Source: Mucilaginibacter tundrae
GTDB lineage: Bacteria > Bacteroidota > Bacteroidia > Sphingobacteriales > Sphingobacteriaceae
Length of the DNA: 64,000 nt
Direction: 5' to 3'
NCBI RefSeq assembly: GCF_013408825.1
Contig: NZ_JACCBZ010000007.1
Span: 1 to 64,000, forward strand
How positions within the stretch are numbered: the first letter of the stretch is position 1; each line of letters begins with the position of its first letter. The notes under the pieces were generated by a model, which saw only the letters and a list, made by a program, of their open reading frames with translations, was not told the origin of the DNA and searched no databases. A program made the position numbers and the translations under genes. Below, piece after piece: positions 25,660 to 34,551 of the stretch.

Positions 25660-27246
25660 ATGAAAAAATTAACTTTAATTATAACGATACTTACAGCTAT
25701 TGGTATAACAAGCTGTAAAAAGGGGTTTCTGGATGAAACTGTCAATCCGAACGCTCCATTATCTAACACCCTGCCTTTAGCACTTAGTAGTAATGAAAAA
25801 GGCGCTGCGGATATTGTAAATGGTTGGAATTCATACACATACCCCAGTGTGGGATATGCATGGTTATATGGGCCATACGCGGTGTGGGAAGGCTATTGGG
25901 TGGAGTCACCAAATGGCTATGTATCGGATAACAGGCTTACACAGTACACAATTTTAACCACCTCATTGGGGTTTCCATGGACAGATTTGTATGATAACTT
26001 ATCAAATGTTAACTTAATGCAGGTAAGTGCCACACAACAAAATAATCCTGATTACGAAGCTATTGCTTTAGTACTTAAAGCTTATGGCTTTGAGCAGCTG
26101 GTTGATAACTTTAACAATGTACCTTATAGCCAGGCATTTCAGGGTGGATCAGGTAACTTAACACCTGCTTATGACAGCGGCGCATCTATATATGCCGATT
26201 TGATTAAACAAATGGATAACGCGATCAGCCTGATAAACAAAAATGCAGCCGCAGCTATTCCGGTTGCAGGACCTAGTACAGACGATATTATATTTGGCGG
26301 TAATATGACAAGCTGGAAAAAGTTTGCCAATACCATGAAATTACGTTTGATCATGCGCCAGTCTAACACAGCAGGTTTTGCCGCTTTGAAAGCTGAATTA
26401 AGTTCTACAGAGGCTGAAGGATATCTTGATGGAACAACCCAGGCATTAGCTAACCCAGGATATACCCTTAGTGACGCGTACAATGGACAGGAAAGCCCTT
26501 TTTATCTAATGTATGGTAATAAACCTAATGGGTCAACCACATTATATGGTAACTCTTACTGGCTTGCGAATGCTTTTTGTGTTGGTTTAATGAATAGCCT
26601 GACAGATACTGCACGCTTAGTTAGATTTTATCAAACTGTTGATGGTAGTACAAACCCTGCCATGGTTATTGGAGCGGTATTAGGTTCACCCAACCCTCCT
26701 TCTGCCATAAGCAGTATCGGCCCAGGCTTATTAGGTGATACCCCTACTGCAGGTGCTTCAAAATCTGCAGTATTGTTCTCAGGTGCAGAATCATTATTCT
26801 TACAGGCAGAAGCAGCAAGTGACGGTATGATTACCGGCGACCCAAATGCATTGTATAATGCGGGCATAACTGCATCATTTGAATCACTTGGTTTAACTGA
26901 TGCGCAGGCATTGGCTTATTACAGCCAACCAACTGTTGCCTTAGCTACAGCAAACCCGGGAAATAATCAGAAATCTATCATAATCCAAAAGTACATTGCA
27001 CTTAACGGTTATGGTAACTTTGAGGCTTACAATGAATATAGAAGAACAGGCTATCCGGCCGTTCCTCGCTCATTAAATCCAGGGGCAGAAGGTGCTAGCA
27101 CTGGTGGTGCAAGTGGTATAGGTCAGCTTCCTTCAATTGTTTTCTATCCACAGATAGAGTATAGTACAAACCCTGTTAACGTAGGTAAACAACCGGCCGC
27201 AACTATATCAACTGAATTTAATCAAAAAATCTTTTGGGCCAAATAA
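25660..27246 (+). CDS. SusD/RagB-like nutrient-binding lipoprotein
   Basis: 528 aa. A lipoprotein signal (IGITSCKKG, Cys near residue 20) is followed by the alpha-helical TPR-containing fold of the SusD-like family (the branch with NPNAPLSN near the N terminus). It caps the SusC barrel at the cell surface and binds the ligand. The C-terminal motif IFWAK closes the protein. Confidence 0.92.
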   Translation: MKKLTLIITILTAIGITSCKKGFLDETVNPNAPLSNTLPLALSSNEKGAADIVNGWNSYTYPSVGYAWLYGPYAVWEGYWVESPNGYVSDNRLTQYTILTTSLGFPWTDLYDNLSNVNLMQVSATQQNNPDYEAIALVLKAYGFEQLVDNFNNVPYSQAFQGGSGNLTPAYDSGASIYADLIKQMDNAISLINKNAAAAIPVAGPSTDDIIFGGNMTSWKKFANTMKLRLIMRQSNTAGFAALKAELSSTEAEGYLDGTTQALANPGYTLSDAYNGQESPFYLMYGNKPNGSTTLYGNSYWLANAFCVGLMNSLTDTARLVRFYQTVDGSTNPAMVIGAVLGSPNPPSAISSIGPGLLGDTPTAGASKSAVLFSGAESLFLQAEAASDGMITGDPNALYNAGITASFESLGLTDAQALAYYSQPTVALATANPGNNQKSIIIQKYIALNGYGNFEAYNEYRRTGYPAVPRSLNPGAEGASTGGASGIGQLPSIVFYPQIEYSTNPVNVGKQPAATISTEFNQKIFWAK

Positions 27247-27257
27247 AACTTAAAAAC

Positions 27258-27815
27258 ATGAAAACGAAAATCTATATAAAAACGGCGATTTTTACGCTAA
27301 TGGGCGGGCTGGTATTACTCAGCAGTTCATGCCTTAAAGATTCAAGATATGTTAATTATTTTGCAGATGCCCCTTTAGCTGAATTTCCGCTTGCTGAGGT
27401 TAACCCCTATCAGCCGGGTGGTAGTGACGGTGCATATCAGGCAATCAGCTTCCCGTCAACCAATGCTAATGACACAATAACCGTAGCTGTAAAAGTGGCT
27501 GCGCCAAGGGCGTTAACTACGGCTACTGTTTTTACCATAAGCACATCTGATGTAACTGAATTAAATAGTTATAATTCGACAAATGGTAGTTCAATCGCAG
27601 CTGTTCCTGCGTCTGATGTTGCAATTATCGGTGGTGATCAGGTAACTGTGCCTGCAAATATTACTGAAGTGTATTTTAAAGTTGTGGTTAACGGAGCCTT
27701 TGTTGCCGCTAATCCTTTAGGTACATATGCAGTGCCTTTAACAATTGAAAATGCTGGTAGTGTACAAATAGCTATACCAGAAAAATATCTGTTGTACAAT
27801 TTGTTCACTCAATAA
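27258..27815 (+). CDS. DUF1735-like surface lipoprotein
   Basis: 185 aa from ATG 27258. A frame opening at 27234 overlaps the SusD gene and puts eight residues before the signal peptide, so I prefer the later start. The lipoprotein signal is LLSSSCLKD. The mature part has the beta-rich composition of BT_3987-like N-terminal (DUF1735) domains, with VPANITEVYFKVVVNG in the middle. Such lipoproteins sit beside SusCD pairs and probably help bind the ligand. It is the last gene before a strong terminator. Confidence 0.7.
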   Translation: MKTKIYIKTAIFTLMGGLVLLSSSCLKDSRYVNYFADAPLAEFPLAEVNPYQPGGSDGAYQAISFPSTNANDTITVAVKVAAPRALTTATVFTISTSDVTELNSYNSTNGSSIAAVPASDVAIIGGDQVTVPANITEVYFKVVVNGAFVAANPLGTYAVPLTIENAGSVQIAIPEKYLLYNLFTQ

Positions 27816-27836
27816 TTACAATAATATTTAATATTA

Positions 27837-27872
27837 ATCCCGCTTTCATGTAAATGGAAGCGGGATTTTTTA
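27837..27872 (+). terminator. Terminator of the SusC/SusD operon
   Basis: A 12-bp stem ATCCCGCTTTCA with TGGAAGCGGGAT (one G-U pair, 6-nt loop) is followed by TTTTTT. The convergent LD-carboxypeptidase gene ends at its base, so it may serve both directions. Confidence 0.85.
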
Positions 27873-28802
27873 TTGATAGCTTGCGGATGCTATTTTATCA
27901 GAAACTGATATATGCAACATGCTGCCAAGTACGAGGCTCCAGTTATCAGGCATATGCCCGGCAGGGAAATCAAAGCAAACTGGATAGTGATATTTATCAA
28001 CCACATCCATAATAATTTGCTCAACAGTTTGGCCAAATGGGATGTCGTTATCTTTTATTTCGCTAAAGCCGCCAACAATTAAACCAGCAAGGTTTTTGAG
28101 CTTTCCTGCCCGGTCAAGTGTTCGTATCATACGATCTATCGAATAAAGATATTCACCTACATCTTCAATAAAAAGTATCTTATGATTATAGTCCGGGTCA
28201 GATATCGAACCTGAAACCGCTAATAGTAATGATAAATTACCGCCAATTAATATCCCTTCGGCCTTTCCTTGTTTGTTTAAAGCATTTGAGGTAAACTCAT
28301 ATGAAATTTCTTCTCCAAATAACGCTTTGCGCAATGATTCTAATGATTTTGTAGACGCATCAGGAATATTCACGGGCATTTGACCATGAATACTTTTCAG
28401 GTTAAAATTATTATACAAATGAGTATGTAGTATAGTTATATCACTAAAGCCAATTACCCATTTTGGGCTCGGGATTAATCTACTAAAATCAACCTTATCT
28501 ATCATTCGGATAGTGCCATATCCTCCTCGTGCGGCGAATATAGCTTTAATGCTATCATCATCAATAAAATGCTGTAGATCAAGCGCACGTTGCTCATCGT
28601 CACCGGCAAATTGATGAAATGATAAACCCAATGTTTCGCCCAAAATCACTTCCAATCCCCACGATTGGAGAAGCTCGATAGCATCAGTCATCGGTTTGGG
28701 TAATTTTTTAGCAGGACAAGTTATAGCAACCTTATCGCCCCTTTTTAGGTATGGAGGAGTAATTCCCTTGATTATTGAATGTTCGCCTTTGTCCATTATC
28801 AA
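27870..28802 (-). CDS. LD-carboxypeptidase (S66 family)
   Basis: 310 aa, peptidase family S66, which removes the terminal D-Ala from muropeptide tetrapeptides during peptidoglycan recycling. The nucleophile Ser lies in WVIGFSDIT (Ser 120); FIEDVGEYLYSIDRM and AGHMPDNW carry the Glu and His of the unusual Ser-Glu-His triad. GDKVAITCPA near residue 22 and the ARGGYG motif at 91-96 are also typical. A second Met at residue 3 is an equally good start. Confidence 0.92.
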   Translation of the reverse strand: MIMDKGEHSIIKGITPPYLKRGDKVAITCPAKKLPKPMTDAIELLQSWGLEVILGETLGLSFHQFAGDDEQRALDLQHFIDDDSIKAIFAARGGYGTIRMIDKVDFSRLIPSPKWVIGFSDITILHTHLYNNFNLKSIHGQMPVNIPDASTKSLESLRKALFGEEISYEFTSNALNKQGKAEGILIGGNLSLLLAVSGSISDPDYNHKILFIEDVGEYLYSIDRMIRTLDRAGKLKNLAGLIVGGFSEIKDNDIPFGQTVEQIIMDVVDKYHYPVCFDFPAGHMPDNWSLVLGSMLHISVSDKIASASYQ

Positions 28803-28896
28803 AATAAAATTCTTTCGGAAGTAACAGCAGTACGCAGCCCGACTTCCTCGCTAAAATAAATTATCTTTGCCAAATTATTAATAAGGATGCAGATTA

Positions 28897-30969
28897 ATGT
28901 CACAACTTAATAAATTTAAAAGATTCACCATTACATCGGCGCTCCCATATGCTAATGGGCCGCTACATATAGGCCACTTGGCTGGCGCATATTTGCCTGC
29001 TGATATTTTTGTGCGCTATTTGCGCCTTAAAAAGAAGGATGTAGTTTACATCTGTGGTTCGGATGAACATGGCGCAGCTATCACTATCAAAGCAAAAAAA
29101 GAAAATACTACACCGCAGGCTATCATCGATAAATATCATAATCAGATAAAAAATAGCTTTGAGGAATTTGGGATAGCTTTTGATATTTATCATCGTACCT
29201 CATCGCCCATACATCACGATCTTTCGCAGGAGTTCTTTTTGAATTTGTACGAAAAGGATGAATTTATAGAGCAATACTCCGAACAGTATTATGATGAAGA
29301 TTATGAGCAGTTTTTGGCCGACAGGTATATTACCGGTACTTGCCCTAACTGCGGAAATGAGCGCGCCTACGGCGATCAATGTGAAAACTGCGGAACATCG
29401 TTAAACCCCACCGACCTGATCAATCCTATATCTACCCTAAGCGGTAAAACGCCGGTATTAAGGCCAACTAAACATTGGTACTTGCCGCTTGACAAATATC
29501 AGCCATGGCTGGAGAGTTGGATTGATAAAAAGGAGGGCGAATGGAAAGTGAACGTGTTTGGCCAATGCCGCTCGTGGCTTAAATCAGGCCTGCAGCCACG
29601 CTCCATGACCCGCGACTTGGATTGGGGGATAGATGTGCCTTTGGAAGAAGCCAAAGGAAAAAAGCTTTACGTGTGGATGGACGCGCCGATCGGTTATATA
29701 TCGGCAACCAAGCAATGGGCTATTGATAAAGGAAAAGACTGGAAGGCTTACTGGAAAAAACAGGAAAATGAAGAAGACAATTCTTGCCTGATCCACTTTA
29801 TTGGTAAGGATAATATTGTTTTTCATTGTATTATTTTCCCATCGATATTACATGCACACGGTGAATATATTTTGCCGCAAAATGTGCCCGCGAATGAGTT
29901 TTTAAACTTAGAAGGAGAAAAACTCTCGACATCCCGTAACCACGCGGTTTGGCTGCATGAATACCTGGAAGAATTCCCGGGCAAGCAGGATGAGTTACGT
30001 TATGTGTTGACATCGATATTACCCGAGACGAGCGATAGCGAGTTTACCTGGAAAGATTACCAGGCCCGTGTAAATAACGAGCTGGTGGCTATATTAGGCA
30101 ATTACGTTAACCGTGTAATGATACTGATGCACAAGTTTTACGATGGCAAAGTAGAAACCGAAAGCGGTGAAATAAGCTTTACCGATAGCATACTTAATGC
30201 ACAATTAGGTGAGTTTTATGCAGAGCTTGATCAAAACCTGGAGAACTATAAATTCAGACAAGCCCTGCAAAATGTGATGGATATTGCCCGCTTAGGTAAT
30301 AAATACCTGACAGAAAAAGAGCCCTGGAAAACGATAAAAACTAATCCAGATGATGCTAAAGAGGCTTTGCACAATTGCTTGTTTTTAATAGCGAATTTAG
30401 CAACCTGCCTTCAGCCGTTTTTACCGGGAACGGCTGTTAAGATCTTCGGTATGCTGAATTATGATTTGGCAGGTGTTTCCTTCGGGGATGCTGTTAAGTT
30501 TGAGAACGGACATCAGTTAAATCCGGCCGCTTTATTGTTTGAAAAAGTAGAGGACGAGGTGATTGAACAGCAGATCCAAAAGCTACTGGATAAAAAACAA
30601 ACTACTGTCATTACCAAACAAACACCGATAGTAGCAGCAAAGGAAAATATTAGTTTTGAATCATTCGCGGCAATGGATATTCGGACAGGTACGATCTTAG
30701 CAGCCGAAAAAGTGGCTAAAACCAAGAAACTATTAAAGCTCACAATTAATACAGGGATAGATGAGCGTACCGTAGTATCCGGAATTGCGGAATATTATGA
30801 GCCGGAAGCAATAATAGGTAAGCAGGTAAGCATTTTAGTAAACCTGGAACAACGAGAAATAAAAGGGATATTATCGCAAGGTATGATACTGATGGCAGAA
30901 GATTCAGACGGAAATCTATGCTTCGTGTCACCAGTCGATGCTTTACATAATGGTTCCGTTGTGCGATAA
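28897..30969 (+). CDS. metG: Methionyl-tRNA synthetase
   Basis: 690 aa, class I synthetase. The HIGH-type motif is in ANGPLHIGHLAGAYL (about 19-33), a zinc-binding insertion CPNCG...CENCG lies near 147-165, and the KMSKS-type loop is KLSTSR (about 344). The C-terminal 105 residues (from FAAMDIRTGTILAAEKV) form an EMAP-II-like tRNA-binding domain fused to the enzyme, the long form with dimerising tail. The tRNA gene lies 56 bases downstream in the same direction. Confidence 0.97.
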   Translation: MSQLNKFKRFTITSALPYANGPLHIGHLAGAYLPADIFVRYLRLKKKDVVYICGSDEHGAAITIKAKKENTTPQAIIDKYHNQIKNSFEEFGIAFDIYHRTSSPIHHDLSQEFFLNLYEKDEFIEQYSEQYYDEDYEQFLADRYITGTCPNCGNERAYGDQCENCGTSLNPTDLINPISTLSGKTPVLRPTKHWYLPLDKYQPWLESWIDKKEGEWKVNVFGQCRSWLKSGLQPRSMTRDLDWGIDVPLEEAKGKKLYVWMDAPIGYISATKQWAIDKGKDWKAYWKKQENEEDNSCLIHFIGKDNIVFHCIIFPSILHAHGEYILPQNVPANEFLNLEGEKLSTSRNHAVWLHEYLEEFPGKQDELRYVLTSILPETSDSEFTWKDYQARVNNELVAILGNYVNRVMILMHKFYDGKVETESGEISFTDSILNAQLGEFYAELDQNLENYKFRQALQNVMDIARLGNKYLTEKEPWKTIKTNPDDAKEALHNCLFLIANLATCLQPFLPGTAVKIFGMLNYDLAGVSFGDAVKFENGHQLNPAALLFEKVEDEVIEQQIQKLLDKKQTTVITKQTPIVAAKENISFESFAAMDIRTGTILAAEKVAKTKKLLKLTINTGIDERTVVSGIAEYYEPEAIIGKQVSILVNLEQREIKGILSQGMILMAEDSDGNLCFVSPVDALHNGSVVR

Positions 30970-31025
30970 GTCAATTTGCATTTTAACTGAATAATTTCAG
31001 CTATAATTTGCACCTTTGCAAAACC

Positions 31026-31097
31026 GGTCCCGTAGTTCAACGGATAGAATAGGAGTTTCCTAAACTCTAGATATGAGTTCGATTCTCGTCGGGACCA
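31026..31097 (+). tRNA. tRNA-Arg (anticodon CCT)
   Basis: The acceptor stem GGTCCCG/CGGGACC, the anticodon arm GGAGT-TTCCTAA-ACTCT (loop with CCT at 34-36) and the T arm ATGAG-TTCGATT-CTCGT all form. The discriminator is A; the CCA end is not encoded. Confidence 0.93.
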
Positions 31098-31138
31098 CAA
31101 TAATGACCCAACGTATGCTAAGTATGGGAATAAAATCG

Positions 31139-31174
31139 AAAAGCCTTCAGATCAAAATCTGGAGGCTTTTTGTT
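31139..31174 (+). terminator. Terminator after tRNA-Arg
   Basis: A 14-bp stem, AAAAGCCTTCAGAT with ATCTGGAGGCTTTT (one G-U), has a CAAA loop and a T-run. The same core sequence recurs at 41075-41123 and 62508-62542. Confidence 0.85.
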
Positions 31175-31495
31175 TAAAATATTTTTTTTGAATTGGAGTT
31201 AAAAGATCTATCAGCTTAAAAAAATCAGCCATTCCTATTAATTGTGGATCATTAAATGGTGCAATTACAAAGCTGTGAGTTCGTTTATCAGTAGTAATTA
31301 CATAACTCAAATATATTCAGGACTATCAAATAGGCTTATAGGAAAAAGCTTTGGATTTTTGTTCACCTCATTAACATAGGCATCAATATCTTTAACCGTA
31401 TTAATTACATCGGATAATAACGGACTGGGTTGCCTTTGCCAAAAGCTATTGGAATAGAATAATATTAAAAATAAAGCTGTTGTAAGTGTTTTCAT
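31152..31495 (-). pseudogene. Small secreted protein gene with a frameshift
   Basis: Reading from ATG 31495 gives a signal-peptide-like start (MKTLTTALFLILFYSNSFW) and a short mature part ending near FPISLFDSPE; the frame then stops at 31307-31309. Shifted by one frame the sequence continues as YVITTDKRTHSFVIAPFNDP and MADFFKLIDLL, which looks like protein, and runs to a stop inside the tRNA terminator. This suggests one frameshift and a lost natural 3' end. I do not recognise the family; it could also be chance. Confidence 0.35.
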
Positions 31496-31620
31496 TTGAT
31501 ATTCATCGCATTTTTTGGTAGATGCAATCAGAGATAGATTTCCATAAATATATTTTTAATACGACGAGTAAATTCAATTTGACATCTGGATGCTAATTTC
31601 AACGTTATAATTACCCGCCA

Positions 31621-31677
31621 AACCGGGCACGCAATTCAGCTATAAAAGATTTCGAGTTTTGTAGTCTAAGGACCACT
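31621..31677 (+). pseudogene. Possible tRNA-Arg relic
   Basis: The segment begins AACCGGGCACGCAATTCA, similar to AACCGGTCCCGTAGTTCA at the 5' end of tRNA-Arg (31023-31040), and ends GGACCACTAAT, similar to GGACCACAATAAT at the tRNA 3' end. It is about 18 bases shorter than the tRNA and cannot fold as one. A terminator follows 26 bases later, as after the intact tRNA. Confidence 0.3.
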
Positions 31678-31702
31678 AATTGATACCAGTCAGTTAAGGA
31701 TC

Positions 31703-31736
31703 AAAGCCAACTCTTAAAGGGTTGGCTTTTGTTTTT
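31703..31736 (+). terminator. Orphan terminator
   Basis: AAAGCCAAC ... GTTGGCTTT (9-bp stem) is followed by a T-rich tract. No intact gene precedes it; the nearest upstream candidate is the tRNA-like relic. Confidence 0.7.
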
Positions 31737-32193
31737 ATAGCACAAATTGAGTTCCCCGCTTTTTAACGTTAAAATAATACTAAATTTATTAATACAATTT
31801 GATTGGTAATAAATCATCAAGAGAATGTTCGGTTTTCTTTAAGATCGTTTAAAAGTTTTTTTAAGGGTTGAAGGCAAAGGATACTCCCTCCATATTTTTG
31901 TATAACTGATGACTGTCATTATTGGATCAATTATTACGAAAAAATACGCAGCTTTCAAAGTTAATAAGTTAGAAATTGAAAAACACCCTCATACCAATAT
32001 TTCACATACCCCTTTCAGTTTAACAAACTTTAACTTACAAGATTGTTACATAGGTCATTATTACAATAAAAATTGCTTTTTAAGAGAGTAAATTTCTCTA
32101 TTATTATATTAATTATTATTTATAATGAAAATTATTAATATAATAATAAAATTAATATACGAGTAATTAATCTAAGTATATTTACGAACTTTC
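31737..32193. other. AT-rich gap without a recognisable gene
   Basis: Very AT-rich DNA. A 60-codon frame at 31909-32091 has no known motif, no signal peptide and no homopolymer-free protein character. I see no gene, and treat the right end as upstream region of the ice-binding-like gene. Confidence 0.6.
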
Positions 32194-32293
32194 AGACCAA
32201 CATATGTAGGTCTAACTACTTCTCTTTAAACACCTGCATATTGCAGCCGAAAGTTTAGTAAATCTTAATGTTATGATTGCAGCATGCAGTCAT
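32194..32293 (+). promoter_or_regulatory. Operator-like palindromes upstream of the DUF3494-LruC gene
   Basis: A 20-base near-palindrome with outer arms AGACC/GGTCT and inner ACAT/ATGT lies at 32194-32213. Two ATTGCAGC motifs follow at 32240-32247 and 32276-32283, the second inside a 9-bp hairpin. The same ATTGCAGC motif, in inverted pair form, precedes the broken paralogue at 34506-34528. Regulatory function is inferred from this sharing. Confidence 0.4.
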
Positions 32294-32324
32294 AAGTTCA
32301 ACCCCTAATTAATTTATCCTTATT

Positions 32325-33836
32325 ATGAAAATTTTTAATTTTCTTGTCGTTTCGGCGCTTTCCTGCGCAGTTACGTCCCAGGTGGCATTTGCCCAAACAG
32401 CTCCCTCACTCGGTGCATCTCAAAGTTTTGCAGTATTAGCGTACTCAACGGTGACCAATACGGGTAACACCGTTGTTACCGGCGACATCGGCGTTAGTCC
32501 GGGTTCAGCAATTACCGGATTCAACATGCCAGGCGTTTATACCGGCACATTTTATTCCGGCGCACCAACGTTAGCCGGTAATGCTCAAACTGCTGCCCAG
32601 GCAGCTTACACCAACATTGCAACTCAAACAACTACAACTGATTTAACCGGCCAGGATTTGGGCGGTATGACGCTTAAACCAGGCGTTTATAATTTCAGTT
32701 CTTCCGCCGGATTAACCGGTACGCTAACTTTGGATGACAGCGCCGATCCTAATGGCGTTTTTATTTTCAAAATGGGATCAACCATCACAACCGCCAGTTA
32801 CTCAAAAGTGGTGATGAAAAGTGGTGGAAAAGGGCCTAATGTATATTGGCAGGTGGGCTCATCGGCTACCGTTGGCACCTACACCACCTTCGTGGGAAAT
32901 ATTATAGCTACAGCAAGTATCACCATGACTACGGGCGCAACTACTACAGGTCGTCTGTTCGCACTGAATGGCGCCGTAACAATGGATGATAATACCGCTT
33001 ATGCCAGCGTTTCACAAATAACCGATACAGATGGTGATGGCGTGGCCGATAACCTGGATGATTATCCGAATGACCCGAAAAAAGCTTACAATAATTACTC
33101 TTCAACGTCAGGCTCAACAGTGGCTTTTGAAGATCAATGGCCTAAAATAGGTGATTTTGATATGAATGACCTGATAATGGCTTACAAGTACAACGTGGTA
33201 ACCAATGCTCAAAATGTTGTTGTGCAGGTAATTGGGTATTACACTTTACGCGCTACGGGCGGTACGCTCGGAAGTGCATTTGGTGTGGAATTTCCAATAC
33301 CTTCTTCGAGTGTAGATAGTTTAACCGGTGGTACCTTAGAAGCAGGACAAACACATGCTGTTGTAATGGTATTTGCTAATATGCGCGATGAAACGCAAAA
33401 TTGGAATACCATACCCGGCATAACCCCTTCAGCGCCATTAAATTATACCGTTAAATTTAACGTGGTTAATGGCCCAACACTTAGCGCATTCGGAACAGAA
33501 TATAACCCGTTTATTTATAATATGGTTGGTGGTTCGCGCGAAGAAGTGCACTTACCCGGCCAATTGCCGACTGACTTAGCAGATAAAACATTATTTGGAA
33601 CTGGGGACGATAACACAAATGTAGCTGCGGGTACCTATTATGTAACCAAAACCGGCTTGCCATACGCTCTTTCTGTTCCCGGCTCAGGATTTATTTATCC
33701 TATAGAAGGAACTGATATCACCAAAGTCTATTTGCATTTTGCTGATTGGGCTCAATCAGGCGGCTCTTTATTCACCGATTGGTATTCAAATACAGCGGTT
33801 GGTTACAGAAATGTTTCTTTGTTATTTATACAATAG
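32325..33836 (+). CDS. DUF3494 ice-binding-like / LruC fusion protein
   Basis: 503 aa, secreted (signal peptide to about residue 23, VAFAQ). Residues about 25-225 match the DUF3494 ice-binding-like beta-helix: LGASQSFAVLAYSTVTNTG, VVTGDIGVSPGSAITGF, LKPGVYNFSS, and GRLFALNGAVTMDDNTAY. A calcium-loop-like DTDGDGVADNLDDYPNDP follows near 229, and then an LruC domain (AFEDQWPKIGDFDMNDLIM) to the C terminus. DUF3494 proteins include bacterial and algal ice-binding proteins, but many homologues are untested. The joining of these two domains is unusual. The gene leads a cluster with a lipoprotein 49 bases downstream. Confidence 0.85.
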   Translation: MKIFNFLVVSALSCAVTSQVAFAQTAPSLGASQSFAVLAYSTVTNTGNTVVTGDIGVSPGSAITGFNMPGVYTGTFYSGAPTLAGNAQTAAQAAYTNIATQTTTTDLTGQDLGGMTLKPGVYNFSSSAGLTGTLTLDDSADPNGVFIFKMGSTITTASYSKVVMKSGGKGPNVYWQVGSSATVGTYTTFVGNIIATASITMTTGATTTGRLFALNGAVTMDDNTAYASVSQITDTDGDGVADNLDDYPNDPKKAYNNYSSTSGSTVAFEDQWPKIGDFDMNDLIMAYKYNVVTNAQNVVVQVIGYYTLRATGGTLGSAFGVEFPIPSSSVDSLTGGTLEAGQTHAVVMVFANMRDETQNWNTIPGITPSAPLNYTVKFNVVNGPTLSAFGTEYNPFIYNMVGGSREEVHLPGQLPTDLADKTLFGTGDDNTNVAAGTYYVTKTGLPYALSVPGSGFIYPIEGTDITKVYLHFADWAQSGGSLFTDWYSNTAVGYRNVSLLFIQ

Positions 33837-33885
33837 GCTTTAAGATCCAATAATAAATAGTTTCAAAATATAATTAAGAAATTTT

Positions 33886-34296
33886 ATGAAAAAAATAGGA
33901 CACATCACGGCCGTACTTAGCGTATTGGCTTTTACATCATGTAAAACATCAAAGGATGTAACACCGGCTCTTCAGGGAAAATCAACCAACACCATTAAAG
34001 TACCGGCAGGTTTTACCTGGCAAAACTCCAGAAACATAGCTTTTACAGTAAACGTGACTGATACCCGTTTCCAGGCTTCTATATTTATGATCGCTATTTA
34101 CGATGGTGATCCATCAAAAGGCGCCAATTTATTGGCAAAGGGATCGGCAAAAAACGCAGCTGCATTTAAAAGTACAATATATTTATCTGATCAAATTAAC
34201 CAGGTTTATATTGTAAAAACTGCGCCGGATAATTCAAAAACCAGCCAGAATGTACAAGTAGGCACTACCGCTATTGTATCCTCTATAGGTATATAG
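33886..34296 (+). CDS. Lipoprotein partner of the LruC-type protein
   Basis: 136 aa. A lipoprotein signal (LAFTSCKTS, Cys near residue 19) is followed by IKVPAGFTWQNSRNIAFTVNV and ends in VQVGTTAIVSSIGI. The VPAGF-W-rNIaFtVNV start resembles the N-terminal beta module that, in many Bacteroidota LruC proteins, is fused to the LruC domain itself. Here it is a separate gene right after the DUF3494-LruC gene, so the two products may work together at the outer membrane. The family match is from memory and moderate. Confidence 0.55.
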   Translation: MKKIGHITAVLSVLAFTSCKTSKDVTPALQGKSTNTIKVPAGFTWQNSRNIAFTVNVTDTRFQASIFMIAIYDGDPSKGANLLAKGSAKNAAAFKSTIYLSDQINQVYIVKTAPDNSKTSQNVQVGTTAIVSSIGI

Positions 34297-34310
34297 TTTT
34301 TTGTTTTTTT

Positions 34311-34342
34311 AAATCAGGCAACGTTACGACGTTGCTTGATTT
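34311..34342 (+). terminator. Hairpin after the lipoprotein gene
   Basis: AAATCAGGCAACGT-TACG-ACGTTGCTTGATTT, a 14-bp stem with one G-U pair. The T tract after it is weak, but its place 15 bases beyond the stop suggests an operon end. Confidence 0.55.
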
Positions 34343-34505
34343 ATTCGTTAATATCTTCCGAAATAAGCCAAAATACGCCTTAAAAGGTGCAAGAGTATAC
34401 AAGATCAGCTGAATGATTTTAGGTGATGATACTAACAATGCTATCCAACCCTTCACCAGGATAGCCATTATAAACTATGTTATTATAGTTTAATTTCTCT
34501 CAGAT

Positions 34506-34528
34506 GCTGCAATGATCCGGATTGCAGC
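34506..34528. promoter_or_regulatory. Inverted GCTGCAAT/ATTGCAGC motif
   Basis: Perfect 8-bp arms with a 7-nt spacer, 24 bases upstream of the start codon of the broken DUF3494 gene. The same ATTGCAGC motif occurs twice upstream of the intact paralogue. Confidence 0.4.
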
Positions 34529-34551
34529 GATAGTATTTAGCCGTTCTACTT

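Noticed and set aside
31909..32091. 60-codon plus-strand frame
   Set aside because: No signal peptide, motif or neighbour support in very AT-rich DNA.
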